A stretch of 64,000 nt of DNA from an uncultured Clostridia bacterium (lineage in GTDB: Bacteria > Bacillota > Clostridia > TANB77 > UBA1234): contig CAKPOE010000008.1 in the NCBI GenBank assembly GCA_934169745.1, forward strand, positions 1 to 64,000, read 5' to 3'. Shown piece by piece: positions 63,577 through 64,000 of the stretch (position 1 is its first letter; each line of letters opens with the position of its first letter). The notes beneath the pieces were generated by a model, which made no database searches, was not told the origin of the DNA, and was given only the letters and a program-made list of their open reading frames with translations. Position numbers and translations under genes: made by a program.

Positions 63577-64000
63577 TTGAACAAAAAATTTTATATTACA
63601 ACACCAATATATTATCCAAGTGGAAAATTTCATATAGGAACGGCATATTCAACATTACTTGCGGATGCGATTAAACGATATAAAAGTATGCGTGGATATG
63701 ATGCATACATGCTAACAGGACTAGATGAGCATGGACAAAAAGTTGAGAAAGTAGCATTAGAACAAGGCGTTACACCACAGGAACACGTAGATAATATGGC
63801 TAAAGAAGCATTAAAATTGTGGGAAAATTTAAAAATATCGAACGATGACTTTATAAGGACTACAGAGCCAAGACACGTAAAAACTGTAGAAAAAGTGTTT
63901 GATAAATTACAAGAACAAGGAGATATTTATCTTGGAGAATATAATGGTTGGTATTGTACTCCTTGTGAATCGTTTTTCACGGACTTCCAATTGGTGGATG
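63577..64000 (+). CDS. metG: Methionyl-tRNA synthetase (partial, 5' part)
   Basis: Starts at TTG 63577 behind AGAGGAG. The class I synthetase signature YITTPIYYPSGKFHIGTAYS (HIGH motif) and MLTGLDEHGQKVEK follow. The zinc-region CTPCE appears near the window end. Only 141 codons are present; the gene continues past 64000. Confidence 0.93.
   Translation, partial: MNKKFYITTPIYYPSGKFHIGTAYSTLLADAIKRYKSMRGYDAYMLTGLDEHGQKVEKVALEQGVTPQEHVDNMAKEALKLWENLKISNDDFIRTTEPRHVKTVEKVFDKLQEQGDIYLGEYNGWYCTPCESFFTDFQLVD

Noticed and set aside
1..64000. CRISPR array
   Set aside because: No evenly spaced direct repeats with unique spacers were seen anywhere.

Overview
The window is a 64 kb piece of a very AT-rich, Gram-positive, endospore-forming Firmicutes chromosome, probably an anaerobic Clostridia-like lineage. 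The evidence is the gene order rpmH-dnaA-dnaN-recF-remB-gyrB, spmA/spmB, AbrB and SpoVT-like regulators, WalRK, RicT, 2[4Fe-4S] ferredoxins, and low-GC codon use. It spans the replication origin and the ParABS centromere region.

Layout. 1-4.3 kb: end of an unknown gene, ttcA, a large secreted phosphodiester glycosidase, and a pseudopilin. 4.3-12 kb, minus strand: phosphohexomutase, gyrB, remB, recF, dnaN, dnaA. The non-coding stretches on both sides of dnaA carry DnaA boxes (oriC). 12.3-22.2 kb, plus strand: rpmH-rnpA-yidD-yidC-jag, mnmE-mnmG-rsmG, an unknown membrane protein, parA-parB and a DUF4446 gene, with six parS sites among them. 22.2-25.2 kb: two tRNA-Ser genes, a repeat-rich non-coding region, and two paralogous secreted NlpC/P60-like proteins. 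25.3-38.7 kb: a BlaI/M56-M23 regulatory pair, U32 peptidase, DUF362 ferredoxin, cca, a GH94 enzyme and pcrA. 38.7-48.1 kb: pseudopilins, an M23 peptidase, walRK, lepB, holB, ricT, ferredoxin, a methyltransferase and rsmI. 48.1-51.1 kb: abrB, a candidate type I toxin-antitoxin locus, a zincin-like gene and spmAB. 51.2-57.2 kb: a partial Tad/Flp-like pilus cluster. 57.2-64 kb: rlmH, walJ, murA, mgtC, small genes, and the start of metG.

The most striking signal is a set of five genes (phosphodiester glycosidase, zincin-like protein, spmB, SLH protein, mgtC). Each is split by a +1 frame change, and in every one the first frame reaches a CGG codon at the switch point. Skipping the C restores the full-length protein and puts a glycine codon (GGA or GGT) next. 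I checked the remaining genes by eye and found no in-frame CGG used as an ordinary codon, although CGT, CGC and CGA are used. The simplest reading is that CGG is unassigned or starved in this organism and works as a +1 frameshift signal (or CGGN as a four-base codon).

The second notable find is at 48.57-48.89 kb. Two convergent promoters drive RNAs that share a bidirectional terminator. One RNA encodes a 29-residue membrane peptide with a sequestered Shine-Dalgarno sequence, and both RNAs begin with the same roughly 30-nt sequence around a palindromic GGTTAACC-like core. This looks like an Fst/par-type toxin-antitoxin locus with an unusual repeat orientation.
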